DNA from: Pseudomonas sp. JM0905a
GTDB lineage: Bacteria; Pseudomonadota; Gammaproteobacteria; Pseudomonadales; Pseudomonadaceae
Assembly (NCBI RefSeq): GCF_014700075.1
Contig: NZ_JACXBU010000004.1
Span: forward strand, 310,001 to 374,000
DNA length: 64,000 bases
Reading direction: 5' to 3'
Made by a program: the position numbers and the translations under genes. This document shows positions 45,871-54,443 of the stretch, piece by piece. Each line of letters opens with the position of its first letter. Within the stretch, counting starts at the first letter, position 1. The notes under the pieces are model-generated. The model had not been told where the DNA came from. It saw only the letters and a program-made list of their open reading frames with translations, and did no database searches.

Positions 45871-46946
45871 CAGCGGCTGCTCAACTGGCTGTAGTCGTCG
45901 GGTGTCGGCAGACCCAACCATTCCTGCCAGCGCTGCAGGTCGCCACGGGCACTTTCGAACAGGGCGCTGGCCTTCATCTTGTCCAGGGAGCTCACGCACT
46001 CTTCCAGCGGCGCCTCCTCGCGCAGGCAGGGGTTGCCCGGCGGCAGCTGCGTGCCCGCCAGGTACGACACCAGGAAGTAGGTGGCCGCGTTGTCGGTGGG
46101 GAAGATGTGCCGGCCGCCGGTACGCAGCCAGCCGCGCAGGGCTTCGGTCAGGTTGTCGGCATAGGCCTTGGCGTCGGGGGTGAAATCGACTTCGGTGCAG
46201 TCCTTCAGGTAGAGATTGCTTGCGGATTCATCGCTGACCTTGCCGTACACGGTGCAATAGAGGTCGACGTATTTCCCCTCGACCACCGGTTCGGAGAATT
46301 TTTTCGGATCGCTGTGGAGTTCCGCCTGCACGTTGAACATGTCGTTGGCGCCGGGCAGTTCCAGGATCACGTCATCGGCATAGTCGATGCGAACCGCCAG
46401 GACCTCGCCAGTGACAATGAGCTTGCGGCCCCTGAAGAAGGGATCGACCGCCTCGTCGTCGCCTTCATACAACCGCGCCAGCTTCGAGCTGGGCATGCGC
46501 TCCACCGGGTTGACCATCGACAGCGCGTTCAGCGCCGACTTCCCCCCGCTCAGGGCCACCAGGTAGTCCTGCTCCATGATGTGGCGAAAGAAGTTCAGGG
46601 CGCCCGGGTCCACCTGCGGGTGATCCCCACTCTCCTGCTTGGACAGGGCATCGCCATCCTTGACCTGTAGCGCGGGAGCGGGCGCACTAACCAGGTCCTT
46701 GGCGGTGGTGCTGATGTGCACGCCGAGAAGGAACAGCGGCACCGAGAGAATGGCCACGGGGATGCTGCTGCCGGATTTCCCGGTGAGGCTTTCGATTGCG
46801 CGCCAGGACGCGGGGCACAGCCAGATCGCACCGGACAGCATCAGCAATCCGCCGATGATGGAACTGCCCATGACCCCGAAAGACGCGGCAACCAGGACCG
46901 AACAGACGATCCAGCAGATCGGCCGGATGACAGGTACGAACTTCAT
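45870..46946 (-). CDS. Membrane protein with OB-fold tRNA_anti-like domain
   Basis: 358 residues. Two N-terminal helices (about 8-45 and 60-80) are followed by a soluble part. Residues about 165-265 (FRGRKLIVTGEVLAVRIDYADDVILELPGANDMFNVQAEL to YCTVYGKVSDESASNLYLKDC) match the OB-fold tRNA_anti-like domain found in many bacterial membrane proteins of unknown role. The C-terminal part has a cysteine pair (PCLREEAPLEEC). It is the first gene of a two-gene unit with the small secreted protein. Function unknown. Confidence 0.7.
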   Translation of the reverse strand: MKFVPVIRPICWIVCSVLVAASFGVMGSSIIGGLLMLSGAIWLCPASWRAIESLTGKSGSSIPVAILSVPLFLLGVHISTTAKDLVSAPAPALQVKDGDALSKQESGDHPQVDPGALNFFRHIMEQDYLVALSGGKSALNALSMVNPVERMPSSKLARLYEGDDEAVDPFFRGRKLIVTGEVLAVRIDYADDVILELPGANDMFNVQAELHSDPKKFSEPVVEGKYVDLYCTVYGKVSDESASNLYLKDCTEVDFTPDAKAYADNLTEALRGWLRTGGRHIFPTDNAATYFLVSYLAGTQLPPGNPCLREEAPLEECVSSLDKMKASALFESARGDLQRWQEWLGLPTPDDYSQLSSR

Positions 46947-47680
46947 TCAATGCCCCTTCTCGTAGCAAGACTGGTCCCGGATGTTCCCGGAAGGCCGTGA
47001 CCCTCCTCGGGTCATCGACCTCGGGACAGCTGGATTCTTGGAGAGGGAAGACGGAAATCAAAATCAGCAATCTTCATTTCCCGTCAGCAATGCTCCGCCC
47101 GCGGATTCCGGGGGCGAGAGATATGCCTGCGTTAGTGGTTGCGACCTTGGAGGGGGCTTCTTTCAGACCTCGGCACCAGCTGACACCTCCCTCACCCCCG
47201 CCCCTCTCCCAGAGGGCGAGGGGTGACTCGCGATGGCGAGGCACAAACCATCCTGAAGCAGCCAGTGGCCTGAAACTGGGCAACGGGGGTGGGGCGGCGA
47301 CTGCGCCCCGTCAGGAGGCCGAGCGGAATCGTTAAGCAGGGGGACGAGCGGCATGGATGCCGCGAGAGGCGTGTGGGGCCATGGATGGCCCCTCTCGCCG
47401 TACCCCCGGAACAACGATGGAGGGAGAGCACCCCGGCGAAGCCGGGGCCGGATGCAGGGGCAAGCCTTTTGGTTCCTTTTTGGCGTTTGAAAAAGGGACT
47501 CGCCTGGGAAGGCGAAACCAAAACCATCCGCAGAACTCGGCAAACGGCTTGGCTCATAACCTTCCGGCAACACCAAGCCCCAGCGCCTTCCCCCGAACAG
47601 CAATGACCATTTTTGATTCGCATCAGGCGCAGAGCGGCTTCGACAATCGGCGGCGTGACAACTTCAGTGGAGCGTTTGAA
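46947..47680. other. Long non-coding stretch with repeated elements
   Basis: About 730 bases. It contains a palindromic CCCCTCTCCC-AGAGGGCGAGGGG element (47200-47224), whose close relative is at 57137-57170, and a GC-rich segment with GGAGGGAGAG and CCCCGGCGAAGCCGGGGCCGG (a hairpin near 47426-47450). Sequences like these recur between genes in Pseudomonas. Several open frames exist on both strands but none looks like a real protein. Confidence 0.5.
47195..47224. repeat. CCTCTCCC / GAGGGGT palindromic repeat
   Basis: CCCCTCTCCC followed by an inverted GAGGG-type arm. The same kind of element (CCCTCTCCC-AGCG-GGGAGAGGG) is at 57142-57166. These are common intergenic palindromes in Pseudomonas and relatives. 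Confidence 0.6.
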
Positions 47681-47860
47681 ATGCTGGTCTTGTGTCGAAA
47701 CGTCGGGGAATCCCTGGTCATCCAGCAGACGCCGGAGACCCTCACTCGCATCAAGGTCATTCGCACGGAGCGGCCCACGGTCATCCTGAGCGTGGAAACC
47801 CGAACCCTGGATGGAAAACTCATGGAGCGGACCGAGCTGCGCCTGCCGGAAACCGCCTGA
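47681..47860 (+). CDS. Divergent CsrA/RsmA-like RNA-binding protein
   Basis: 59 residues from ATG 47681, with GTGGAG upstream. It begins MLVLCRNVGESLVIQ, matching the CsrA start MLILTRRVGETLMIG, with L4 and R6 in place. The later ERTEL lines up with the HREEI of CsrA, keeping the key RNA-contact arginine. The middle (TLTRIKVIRTERPTVILSVETRTLDGK) keeps strand spacing but not sequence, and the C-terminal helix is short. Probably a dimeric RNA-binding post-transcriptional regulator distinct from the main RsmA. The frame is open upstream to 47357, but that part is in repeat DNA. Confidence 0.75.
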   Translation: MLVLCRNVGESLVIQQTPETLTRIKVIRTERPTVILSVETRTLDGKLMERTELRLPETA

Positions 47861-47908
47861 CAGGAGAGCGGCCCAACGTGGCCGCCACTCCGCCCCCCGG
47901 CCTGGAAC

Positions 47909-48382
47909 TCAACGGTTGAGACAACGGACGTTGTCGATCTCTCGGGCGTAGTAGCAGATCACCCTGTCATCGGGCACCGGCAGGAATTCCAGGCGCAGTG
48001 TCGCCCCCGTCGCCAGACCGTACTGTCGCCCGAAGAACACATCGGGAATCTCACTCAGTTGCTGCATTGGCTTGGCACGACTGGTCTGGGCCTTCTGCAG
48101 CTCAAGTTCCAGGCTGCGTGGGCCGACATGAACGACGTCCGCCAGCAGGGACGCGTAGTTCACCTCCGAGCCGACCCGCTCCATGGCGGCGAAGCTCAGC
48201 ACATCACCGATGATGACCCGCTCTTCCGAACGTATCAGGCTGCCGTCGTTGAGCACGATGCGATTCGCGCCATGGTAGGAAACCCCTCGCGAATAGGCCG
48301 CGTGATCGATCGCCAGTCCAGCCACCGCGAGCAGGGCAAGGCCGCCGAGGATGAAGGCATGCTTGTAGCGGCGCAGCATCAT
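47909..48382 (-). CDS. Small membrane-anchored protein, possible partner of ToxR-like regulator
   Basis: 157 residues from ATG 48382, overlapping the stop of the upstream regulator gene (ATGATG; the second ATG at 48379 is an alternative). One N-terminal helix (AFILGGLALLAVAGLAID, about residues 9-26) then a periplasmic domain with two cysteines (VICYYAREIDNVRCLNR) near the end. No family recognised. Size, topology and overlap with a ToxR-type gene are like ToxS, which stabilises ToxR in the periplasm; there is no obvious sequence likeness, so that is inference. Confidence 0.7.
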   Translation of the reverse strand: MMLRRYKHAFILGGLALLAVAGLAIDHAAYSRGVSYHGANRIVLNDGSLIRSEERVIIGDVLSFAAMERVGSEVNYASLLADVVHVGPRSLELELQKAQTSRAKPMQQLSEIPDVFFGRQYGLATGATLRLEFLPVPDDRVICYYAREIDNVRCLNR

Positions 48383-49224
48383 GGCCAGCCCCTCATGCAG
48401 CGCCGGACCATCTCCAGTTGCAAGTTGGCCATCGGGTTGTCCTCCAGAAAGATCAGGTTCTCGGTCGCGCCGTCGGGGCGGACGCAACTGAGGTCGTAGA
48501 GACGGTTGGACCGGTTGATCCAGATATGCCCGGCCAATCCATCCTCACGGGCATCCAGCGCCGGCTTGAACGCTTCGCGCATGCGGGCGATCTCCTCGGC
48601 ACTGTCGCCGACGAAGTGGAAGGTCGTCGGCCCCGCCGCCACGTCCTCGACCATCAGGTCGGACACGGCGCCATCGAATACGCCCAGGCGATACAGCGCC
48701 ACCAGGGCGAGCAGGCAGAACATCGCCCCATAGGCCGGCACCAGCAGCTTCGGCGAGCGCAGCAGGCCCGCCAGCAGATTCTCGCGAACGGTGGCTGGTG
48801 CAGCAGCCGCTGGCACAGCTTCCACCGGCTCAATAGCAGTTGGCGCGTCGGCAATGGCCGCAGCGGACTCGGGCGCCGAATCGTCCACCACGCACTGCGC
48901 ATTGAACCGATAGCCCCGGCGCGGGACCGTCTGCAGCAGTTCGTGGTCGGTGCCGTCTTCGATCAGATTGCGCAAGGTGAATATCGCCTGGTTGAGACTT
49001 CCCGCGGCAACGACGCGGTTATCCCAGGCGTATTCCATTATTTCGTTGCGACTACGGGTTTCCCCGGGACTATCCAACAGAAGTTGCAACAGGCGTGATT
49101 CCGAATAGGACAAGGTCACCGCGCGCGGATCGCCCGAAGTCAAACTTATAAGCAACTGATTGTTTGCGGCATCGAATACTGCAGTGCCGCCACTTTTCAG
49201 CAGGAACTTGAACTGGCTTTTCAT
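48379..49224 (-). CDS. ToxR/CadC-type transmembrane transcriptional regulator
   Basis: 281 residues. Residues about 30-110 form an OmpR-type winged helix (SYSESRLLQLLLDSPGETRSRNEIMEYAWDNRVVAAGSLNQAIFTLRNLIEDG, ending TVPRRGYRFNA). A low-complexity Ala/Pro/Glu linker (about 113-150) leads to one transmembrane helix near 160-178 (AYGAMFCLLALVALYRLGV), and the rest is periplasmic, with two cysteines (LSCVRPDG, VRRCMRGW). Such proteins sense periplasmic conditions and bind DNA directly. It is divergent from a lipoprotein and an outer-membrane barrel gene, which are candidate targets. Confidence 0.85.
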   Translation of the reverse strand: MKSQFKFLLKSGGTAVFDAANNQLLISLTSGDPRAVTLSYSESRLLQLLLDSPGETRSRNEIMEYAWDNRVVAAGSLNQAIFTLRNLIEDGTDHELLQTVPRRGYRFNAQCVVDDSAPESAAAIADAPTAIEPVEAVPAAAAPATVRENLLAGLLRSPKLLVPAYGAMFCLLALVALYRLGVFDGAVSDLMVEDVAAGPTTFHFVGDSAEEIARMREAFKPALDAREDGLAGHIWINRSNRLYDLSCVRPDGATENLIFLEDNPMANLQLEMVRRCMRGWP

Positions 49225-49383
49225 GAAAGTTTTCTGAGCTTATTGATTTCATTACCCGCAGGAGAGGTTTCGAATTCTCTCGCACATCGACTTACAGCTG
49301 CACGCTCCACGGCATAAATAACGATTTTTGATTCTTGTTTTTCGCGCCCCTGCCTCAGAGTGCGGGGGCGCCGGAAAAGGCGC

Positions 49384-49435
49384 GGCAGCGCGGCGTTGCA
49401 GTTCTCCTCCCCTCCTGGCGGCACGCCGCGCTGCC
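49384..49435. promoter_or_regulatory. 13-bp perfect inverted repeat in the divergent region
   Basis: GGCAGCGCGGCGT at 49384-49396 and its exact complement at 49423-49435, 26 bases apart, about 80 bases before the lipoprotein start. It may be an operator for the divergent ToxR-like regulator or an RNA hairpin in the lipoprotein leader. Confidence 0.55.
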
Positions 49436-49512
49436 ACTTTCCATGCCGGTACCAGCGAGCCTTTGCCGGTCCCGGGCGCGGGCAGGCCGACGCGCCTTCA
49501 ACAGGAATCCCC

Positions 49513-50196
49513 ATGCACTTCAAAGAACTTTCCATCCTTGCGCTTTCGACGGCGCTGTTCGGTTGTTCAATGGCGCCGAGCATCGACCCCTCGATGGTTT
49601 CCGGACAACAGACCGATGTACTGCTGAACGTCATCGAACGGGATGACGGCACCATCGCCTGGAAGAAATATCCGGCGGCCTTTTCCAGCAACCATGACAA
49701 GGCAGTTTTCATCGACTTGCCAAAAGCCTCTTCATTTACCAGCAGTGACTCGCAACTCGGCGAGTCCGATGCGGATATCAACAAACTGCTCCTCCACTTC
49801 CGTGGCCAACTGGAACGGCAACTGACTTCCGCCGGTTACCGCCTGGTGCCGCGACCCACGCCAGGGGCGCTGTCGCTGCGCGTGTCGATCAGCGACCTCG
49901 AACGCACCCCACGCGATCCCAGCGTCATGGAGTACATCCCCATCGGCTTCCTGGTGGGCCTCTCCCTGCACGCCACCGGCGTACGCGACGAGACCCTCTA
50001 CGTGTTCTTCGACAGCGAGGTCCGTGACGGCCTGACCGGCGAAACCCTCGGCCGTGCCGTCGACCGGGCCAAGGGCCGCAACCTCGGGCAGTCCGACAAG
50101 CCCGTGGTCGAGGACATCTACCCCGCAATGGACGCGGCGGCGCTCCGAATTCGCGAGCGCCTGGACCGCGAATTCCAGCGCAAGGGATCGGCCTGA
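49513..50196 (+). CDS. DUF3313-like lipoprotein
   Basis: 227 residues from ATG 49513; the frame extends upstream through the dyad but with no start signal. Lipoprotein signal MHFKELSILALSTALFGC, lipobox A-L-F-G-C with Cys18. The mature part has a VFIDLPKASSF segment, a helical INKLLLHFRGQLERQLTSAGYRLV stretch, LSLRVSISDLERTP and a conserved-looking glycine-rich YIPIGFLVGLSLHATG segment, as in DUF3313 lipoproteins such as the one at 54969-55625. Located in the periplasm, probably at the outer membrane; function unknown. The barrel gene follows after 45 bases. Confidence 0.75.
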   Translation: MHFKELSILALSTALFGCSMAPSIDPSMVSGQQTDVLLNVIERDDGTIAWKKYPAAFSSNHDKAVFIDLPKASSFTSSDSQLGESDADINKLLLHFRGQLERQLTSAGYRLVPRPTPGALSLRVSISDLERTPRDPSVMEYIPIGFLVGLSLHATGVRDETLYVFFDSEVRDGLTGETLGRAVDRAKGRNLGQSDKPVVEDIYPAMDAAALRIRERLDREFQRKGSA

Positions 50197-50241
50197 TCCC
50201 CTCCTTCCCCTTTCCAACCAACAGACCATGCAGGACCACAG

Positions 50242-50742
50242 ATGAAATTCGGCAAACAACTGGCAGCCGCCCTCTTCGCCCTCAGCGCCCTCAACGCCGT
50301 CGCGGATGACCGCGGCTTCTACGTGGGTGGCGGCGTGACCAAGGTGGAAACCGACGAGCACAGCCTCGGTGACGACGACAACGCCTACAAGGCCTACATC
50401 GGCTACCGCCTGAACCCCTACCTGGCCTTCGAAGGCGCCTGGGTCGACCTCGGTAGCTTCGAGGGCGAGCGTGGCGACTTCGACGGCCACTCCGTACAGG
50501 CCGCCGCCCACTTTGGCGTGCCGGTGGGTGACCGTGTGCGCCTGTTCGCCAGCGCTGGCGTCCATGCCTGGGATGCCGACGCGGACGTCGCTGGCGACAG
50601 CAATGATCTGGACCTGACCTACGGCCTCGGCGTCGAACTGGACGTGTTCCGCAACGTCGGCGTGCGCCTGGAACAGGAAGTGCTGAAGGTCGGCGACATC
50701 GAGCTCGACCAGACCAGCGCCAGCGCCTACCTGCTTTTCTGA
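50242..50742 (+). CDS. Small outer-membrane beta-barrel protein (OmpX/OmpA-like fold)
   Basis: 166 residues. Signal peptide MKFGKQLAAALFALSALNAVA with cleavage near residue 21. The mature part alternates polar and hydrophobic residues in about eight strands, beginning RGFYVGGGVTKVE and ending with the strand SASAYLLF; the terminal Phe is the outer-membrane insertion signal. It lies 45 bases after the lipoprotein, probably one operon. Predicted porin-like or structural role; no specific function recognised. Confidence 0.82.
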   Translation: MKFGKQLAAALFALSALNAVADDRGFYVGGGVTKVETDEHSLGDDDNAYKAYIGYRLNPYLAFEGAWVDLGSFEGERGDFDGHSVQAAAHFGVPVGDRVRLFASAGVHAWDADADVAGDSNDLDLTYGLGVELDVFRNVGVRLEQEVLKVGDIELDQTSASAYLLF

Positions 50743-50750
50743 CGCCCTTC

Positions 50751-50777
50751 GCGGCCCCTGCCCCGGCAGCGGGCCGC
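50751..50777. terminator. Bidirectional hairpin between convergent genes
   Basis: Nested stems GCGGCCC...GGGCCGC and CTGCC-CC-GGCAG sit 8 bases after the barrel gene and 8 bases before the end of the convergent transglycosylase gene. No long T-run, but position and strength fit a shared terminator. Confidence 0.65.
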
Positions 50778-50784
50778 GCCCTCC

Positions 50785-52308
50785 TCAGATCCCCTCCAGC
50801 CTCCCCAGCAGCCCTTCCGCCTGCGCCTGCTCGCGGTCGCGGGCGAACTTGTAGGCGATGTAGTACTTGTACACGTTGCTCACATAGTCGATGGGCTCAC
50901 GCCCCAGCTCCCTCGCCACCACCGCCTCCACATGGCCGAACCAGCGGTCCGGGTCCAGACCGCTTTCCCGCGCCATGCGCCTGGCCTTCTGCAGGTTGCC
51001 CGGCCCGGCGTTGTACGCCGCCAGCAGCATGAACAGGCGATCGTCCGGATCGAGCGCCGGATCGTCGAGATAGGTGTCGGCGAGAAAGCGCAGGTACTTG
51101 CTGGCCGCCTCTACGTTGCGTTCCGCGCTGTTGCGCACACCCGCCACCCCTACGTTGGGATCGGCCGCCGTGCTCGGCAGCACCTGCATCACGCCCACAG
51201 CGCCCTGGCTGCTGCGCGCACGCTGGTTGAAGCGGGACTCGTGGAAGGCCTGGGCCATCAGCATCAGCGGGTCCAGGTCGTAGCGTCCGGCAGATGCGAT
51301 GAAGGCCTGGTTGAGCTGGCGGAAACGGCGCAGCTCCTCGGCCGACGCCGGTTCGCCGAGAAAGCGTCCCGGATCGCGACTGCCGTTGCGCAGGTCCCGT
51401 CCGAGGCGGCTGCCGCGATCCTGTTCGGCAAGAAACTCCGCCAGCACCGCGTGCAGCTCGGGGTTGTTCTGGCGCACCGCCCAGGCGTAATGGCCGCCCC
51501 AGTCGAGTTCCACTGGCCGCTGGATTGCGATCCGGCCCAGGGTGGGCTGCCAGGCCTGGGCCACACGCCGGTCCACCACGGCGGCGGCATGGACGCCGGC
51601 ATCCACCAGCGCCAGCAGTTCTTCGGGTTCGGTCCCTTCGGCCAGGGGCACCACGCGGATCGGCGCCATGCCGCGCTCGATGAAGGTCCGGCTCAGCGCC
51701 AGCAGTTCCCAGAAATCGTTGCCAAGTGCCGGTACCGCCACTTCCTTGCCGGACAGGTCATCGAGACTGCCGATCGACTCGCCGGCCGGGCCGGTCACCA
51801 GCACCGGGTCGGCCCGGAACGCGCCGGGGGCGGTGACCACCTGCCCGCCGAAACGCGCGGCCTCCCCTTCCACCAGCCCGCCCGCGGCGATATCGCCGAC
51901 GCCCCGGACCAGGCTGGGCAGCAGCTGTTCGCGGCTTACCGGAATGAACATCACATGCCAGCGGCGCTTGCCGGCCTGGCGCGGGTAGCGCTGGTTCAGC
52001 CAGCGTTCGAAGGCAAGGCCCACCTCATGGCTCACGCCCTTCTGGCGGCCCTGGTCGATGTGGAAAAAGGTTCGGCTATAGGGCACCAGGATGCGGATGC
52101 TGCGGCGCTCGCGGAGGCAGTCGAAATCATCCGTGCGATCCGGTGGCGGCTCGGGGGCGAGAATCGGTACCGCAATCCGGGAGACTTCCTGCGGCATGGC
52201 ATTGGCCAGGGCCACCGGCAATGGCAGCACGCCCATCAGCAAGCCGGCCGGAAGGGCAAGCGAGCCCATCAGAGAGCGCAGCGGTCCGCGCCGTGTTCGA
52301 GTTCCCAT
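50785..52308 (-). CDS. MltF-like membrane-bound lytic murein transglycosylase
   Basis: 507 residues. N-terminal hydrophobic signal/anchor (SLMGSLALPAGLLMGVLPLPVALANA). Then a solute-binding-protein type domain (about 60-300: SIRILVPYSRTFFHIDQGRQKG, EVAVPALGNDFWELLALS) as in MltF. The SLT domain follows from about residue 335: YDLDPLMLMAQAFHESRFNQRARSSQGAVGVMQVLPSTA, with the catalytic Glu in HESRF, and later AAYNAGPGNLQKARRMAR. It cleaves peptidoglycan strands to anhydromuropeptides. The substrate-binding half probably regulates activity. Not the housekeeping mltF as far as I can tell, since the N-terminus is longer. Confidence 0.85.
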   Translation of the reverse strand: MGTRTRRGPLRSLMGSLALPAGLLMGVLPLPVALANAMPQEVSRIAVPILAPEPPPDRTDDFDCLRERRSIRILVPYSRTFFHIDQGRQKGVSHEVGLAFERWLNQRYPRQAGKRRWHVMFIPVSREQLLPSLVRGVGDIAAGGLVEGEAARFGGQVVTAPGAFRADPVLVTGPAGESIGSLDDLSGKEVAVPALGNDFWELLALSRTFIERGMAPIRVVPLAEGTEPEELLALVDAGVHAAAVVDRRVAQAWQPTLGRIAIQRPVELDWGGHYAWAVRQNNPELHAVLAEFLAEQDRGSRLGRDLRNGSRDPGRFLGEPASAEELRRFRQLNQAFIASAGRYDLDPLMLMAQAFHESRFNQRARSSQGAVGVMQVLPSTAADPNVGVAGVRNSAERNVEAASKYLRFLADTYLDDPALDPDDRLFMLLAAYNAGPGNLQKARRMARESGLDPDRWFGHVEAVVARELGREPIDYVSNVYKYYIAYKFARDREQAQAEGLLGRLEGI

Positions 52309-52418
52309 CGGGGCTCCTGTCGTCTGGTTCGTGGAGCGTATCGCTCCGCCCCAGGCCGGACAGGTCGGTCTGAGAGCGGCGATGCACGCAAGGCAAGGTT
52401 CAGCGCCCGTGTGTAGGG

Positions 52419-53237
52419 TCAGTATTTTTCTTCGATGTAGCGGAAGGGATAGTCGGGCGACTGGTAGGCCCCCAGCTTGCCGCGCTTCGGCAGCCTGACT
52501 TCCTTCTCATCGCGGACTTCCCGGTAGGGCACCTGGGCCAGGATGTGCCGGATGACGTTGAGACGCACCCGGCGCTTGTCCTCGGAGCGGGCGATGTGCC
52601 AGGGCGCCCAGGAGGTATCGGTGGCGATGAACATTTCATCGCGGGCGCGGGTGTATTCATCCCAGCGGCCGAAGGAGCGGATGTCCATCGGCGACAGCTT
52701 CCAGGTCTTGCGGCCGTCGTTGATCCGGTCTTCGAGCCGGCGCTGCTGTTCCTCCGGGCTGACTTCCAGCCAGTACTTAAGGAGGATGATCCCCGACTCG
52801 ACCACCGCGCGCTCGAACAGGGGCGTGAAGGCGAAGAACTTCTCCACGTCCTTGTCACTGCAGAACCCCATGACCCGTTCGACACCGGCGCGGTTGTACC
52901 AGCTGCGGTCGAAGATCACGACCTCCCCGCCCGCCGGAAAGTGGCTGATGTAGCGCTGCACGTACATCTGCGACTTCTCCCGCTCGGTGGGCGTCGGCAG
53001 CGCGACGCTTCGGAAGATGCGCGAGCTGGTGCGTTCGGTCAGCGCCTTGATCACGCCGCCCTTGCCCGCTCCGTCACGCCCTTCGAAGACGATGCAGATG
53101 CGCATGCCTTCCTGGACGACCCAGCGTTGCAGCTTCACCAGTTCGACATGCAGTCGCTTCAGCTCCGCCTCGTATTCCTTGCGCGGCATCCTGGGCGCTT
53201 TGCTCGATTCCCTGGATTTGTCGGATTTCCCGGTCAT
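52419..53237 (-). CDS. ppk2: Polyphosphate kinase 2
   Basis: 272 residues from ATG 53237, with GAGAGAGGG upstream; the frame is open to 53486 but the family starts near MPRKEYEAELKRLHVELVKLQ. Walker A is FEGRDGAGKGGVIKAL, Walker B FDRSWYNRAGVERVMGF, and the lid region FTPLFERAVVESGIILLKYWLEVSPEEQQRRLEDR. Single-domain PPK2 enzymes use polyphosphate to phosphorylate nucleoside diphosphates or monophosphates. Monocistronic by spacing. Confidence 0.93.
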   Translation of the reverse strand: MTGKSDKSRESSKAPRMPRKEYEAELKRLHVELVKLQRWVVQEGMRICIVFEGRDGAGKGGVIKALTERTSSRIFRSVALPTPTEREKSQMYVQRYISHFPAGGEVVIFDRSWYNRAGVERVMGFCSDKDVEKFFAFTPLFERAVVESGIILLKYWLEVSPEEQQRRLEDRINDGRKTWKLSPMDIRSFGRWDEYTRARDEMFIATDTSWAPWHIARSEDKRRVRLNVIRHILAQVPYREVRDEKEVRLPKRGKLGAYQSPDYPFRYIEEKY

Positions 53238-53482
53238 ACATCCCTCTCTCTTCCAGACATCCGGACTCCGCAGGGCGGAGTCCAGCCGATTGTCCGGACA
53301 CGCTCGGGTACTCCCTGTGACCGTCCCGCATCCGGCCGGCGGGAACGTCCCGCCAGTCCTTGAAACCGGAGGGCGGCACACCGTTGCGCCGCCCAAACCG
53401 GATTTCCCGCAGCCCAAAAAAATCACCTGCCCGTCGCCCCGGCATCCACAGGGGGTTCCGAGGCGAAAGGCAGGTGCAACGC

Positions 53483-54442
53483 TCAATGGAAGGGGAAGAT
53501 GTAGTTCATCCAGGCCGCCATGCGCAGGAGGATCTTGCGCATCACCGCCACATGATGGAAATGCTCGCTGTAGAGCGCCGCCTGGCCGTAGGCGCCGCCG
53601 GGCATCAGGGCCGCGTACTGGGCATAGTCCGGGTCGGTGATCTCGACGATCACCGGCACCCGGCCAGGAGGCGGCGTGCCGGTGAAGCTGAGCAGGTTGC
53701 CGGAGGGTTGCACCTGGCCTTCACCGATCACCGAAATCACCTGCTTCACCTTGCCCTTGAACACCTGGCCCGGGATGCCGTCGAACGCCACTTCAGCCTC
53801 ATCACCGGGGGTCAGGCGCAACTGGCTGTTCTGGCGCATCCAGGCGGCGATGTAGTGCCCTTCATCCGGGATGAACACCATCGACGGACGCAGCGGCATG
53901 CGCGTGGCCATCATGCCGGGACGCAGCGACACATGGGTCACAAAGCCCTTGCTCGGCGCGCGCACAACGGTGTGGTCCAGGTCGAACTGGGCAATGTTCA
54001 GCTGCGCCTGCAGGTCATCCACCCGCGCCGTGGTGAGGTCCACGTCGCGGCGGTTGCCGACATTGCGCGCCGCCAGCTCACGGGCGCGGGACTGGTCGGC
54101 GCGGGCCGACACCAGCTGCGCCTGGATGGATTTGACCTTGTTCTCGAACGGCGTCGGGTCGATGCGGAACAGCACATCGCCCTTCTCCAGGGGCTGGTTG
54201 GTCTTTACCGGCACCTCCACCACCTGGCCGCTGACCGTCGGAATCACCGGCGTCGACACGAAGTAGCTGCGCGCCACTTCGGAGTAGGGGTGGTTGTAGT
54301 TCATCAGGAAAATCAGCGTACCGATCAGCACCACGCCGCCCAGCGCGGCAGTGGGCACCGACCACTTGTTCAGCGGAATCTTGAAGATCTTGAAGATGGC
54401 GACGCAGATGGCCGTGTAGGTGAGGATCAGCAACAGGTCCAT
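53483..54442 (-). CDS. HlyD-family membrane fusion protein (YiaV-like)
   Basis: 319 residues. Two N-terminal helices (LLLILTYTAICVAIFKI and ALGGVVLIGTLIFLMNY), then the biotinyl-lipoyl-like half motif STPVIPTVSGQVVEVPVKTNQPLEKGDVLFRIDP, an alpha-hairpin (KSIQAQLVSARADQSRARELAARNVG), and VVRAPSKGFVTHVSLRPG on the return. Forms a two-gene unit with the DUF3302 protein 1 base upstream, like E. coli YiaV-YiaW and AaeA-type efflux adaptors. Substrate unknown. Confidence 0.87.
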   Translation of the reverse strand: MDLLLILTYTAICVAIFKIFKIPLNKWSVPTAALGGVVLIGTLIFLMNYNHPYSEVARSYFVSTPVIPTVSGQVVEVPVKTNQPLEKGDVLFRIDPTPFENKVKSIQAQLVSARADQSRARELAARNVGNRRDVDLTTARVDDLQAQLNIAQFDLDHTVVRAPSKGFVTHVSLRPGMMATRMPLRPSMVFIPDEGHYIAAWMRQNSQLRLTPGDEAEVAFDGIPGQVFKGKVKQVISVIGEGQVQPSGNLLSFTGTPPPGRVPVIVEITDPDYAQYAALMPGGAYGQAALYSEHFHHVAVMRKILLRMAAWMNYIFPFH

Positions 54443-54443
54443 G

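Noticed and set aside
47163-47623. Open frames of about 145 codons on the minus strand in the repeat-rich stretch.
   Set aside because: They run through palindromic intergenic repeats and look like translated repeat DNA, with no ribosome site or known family.
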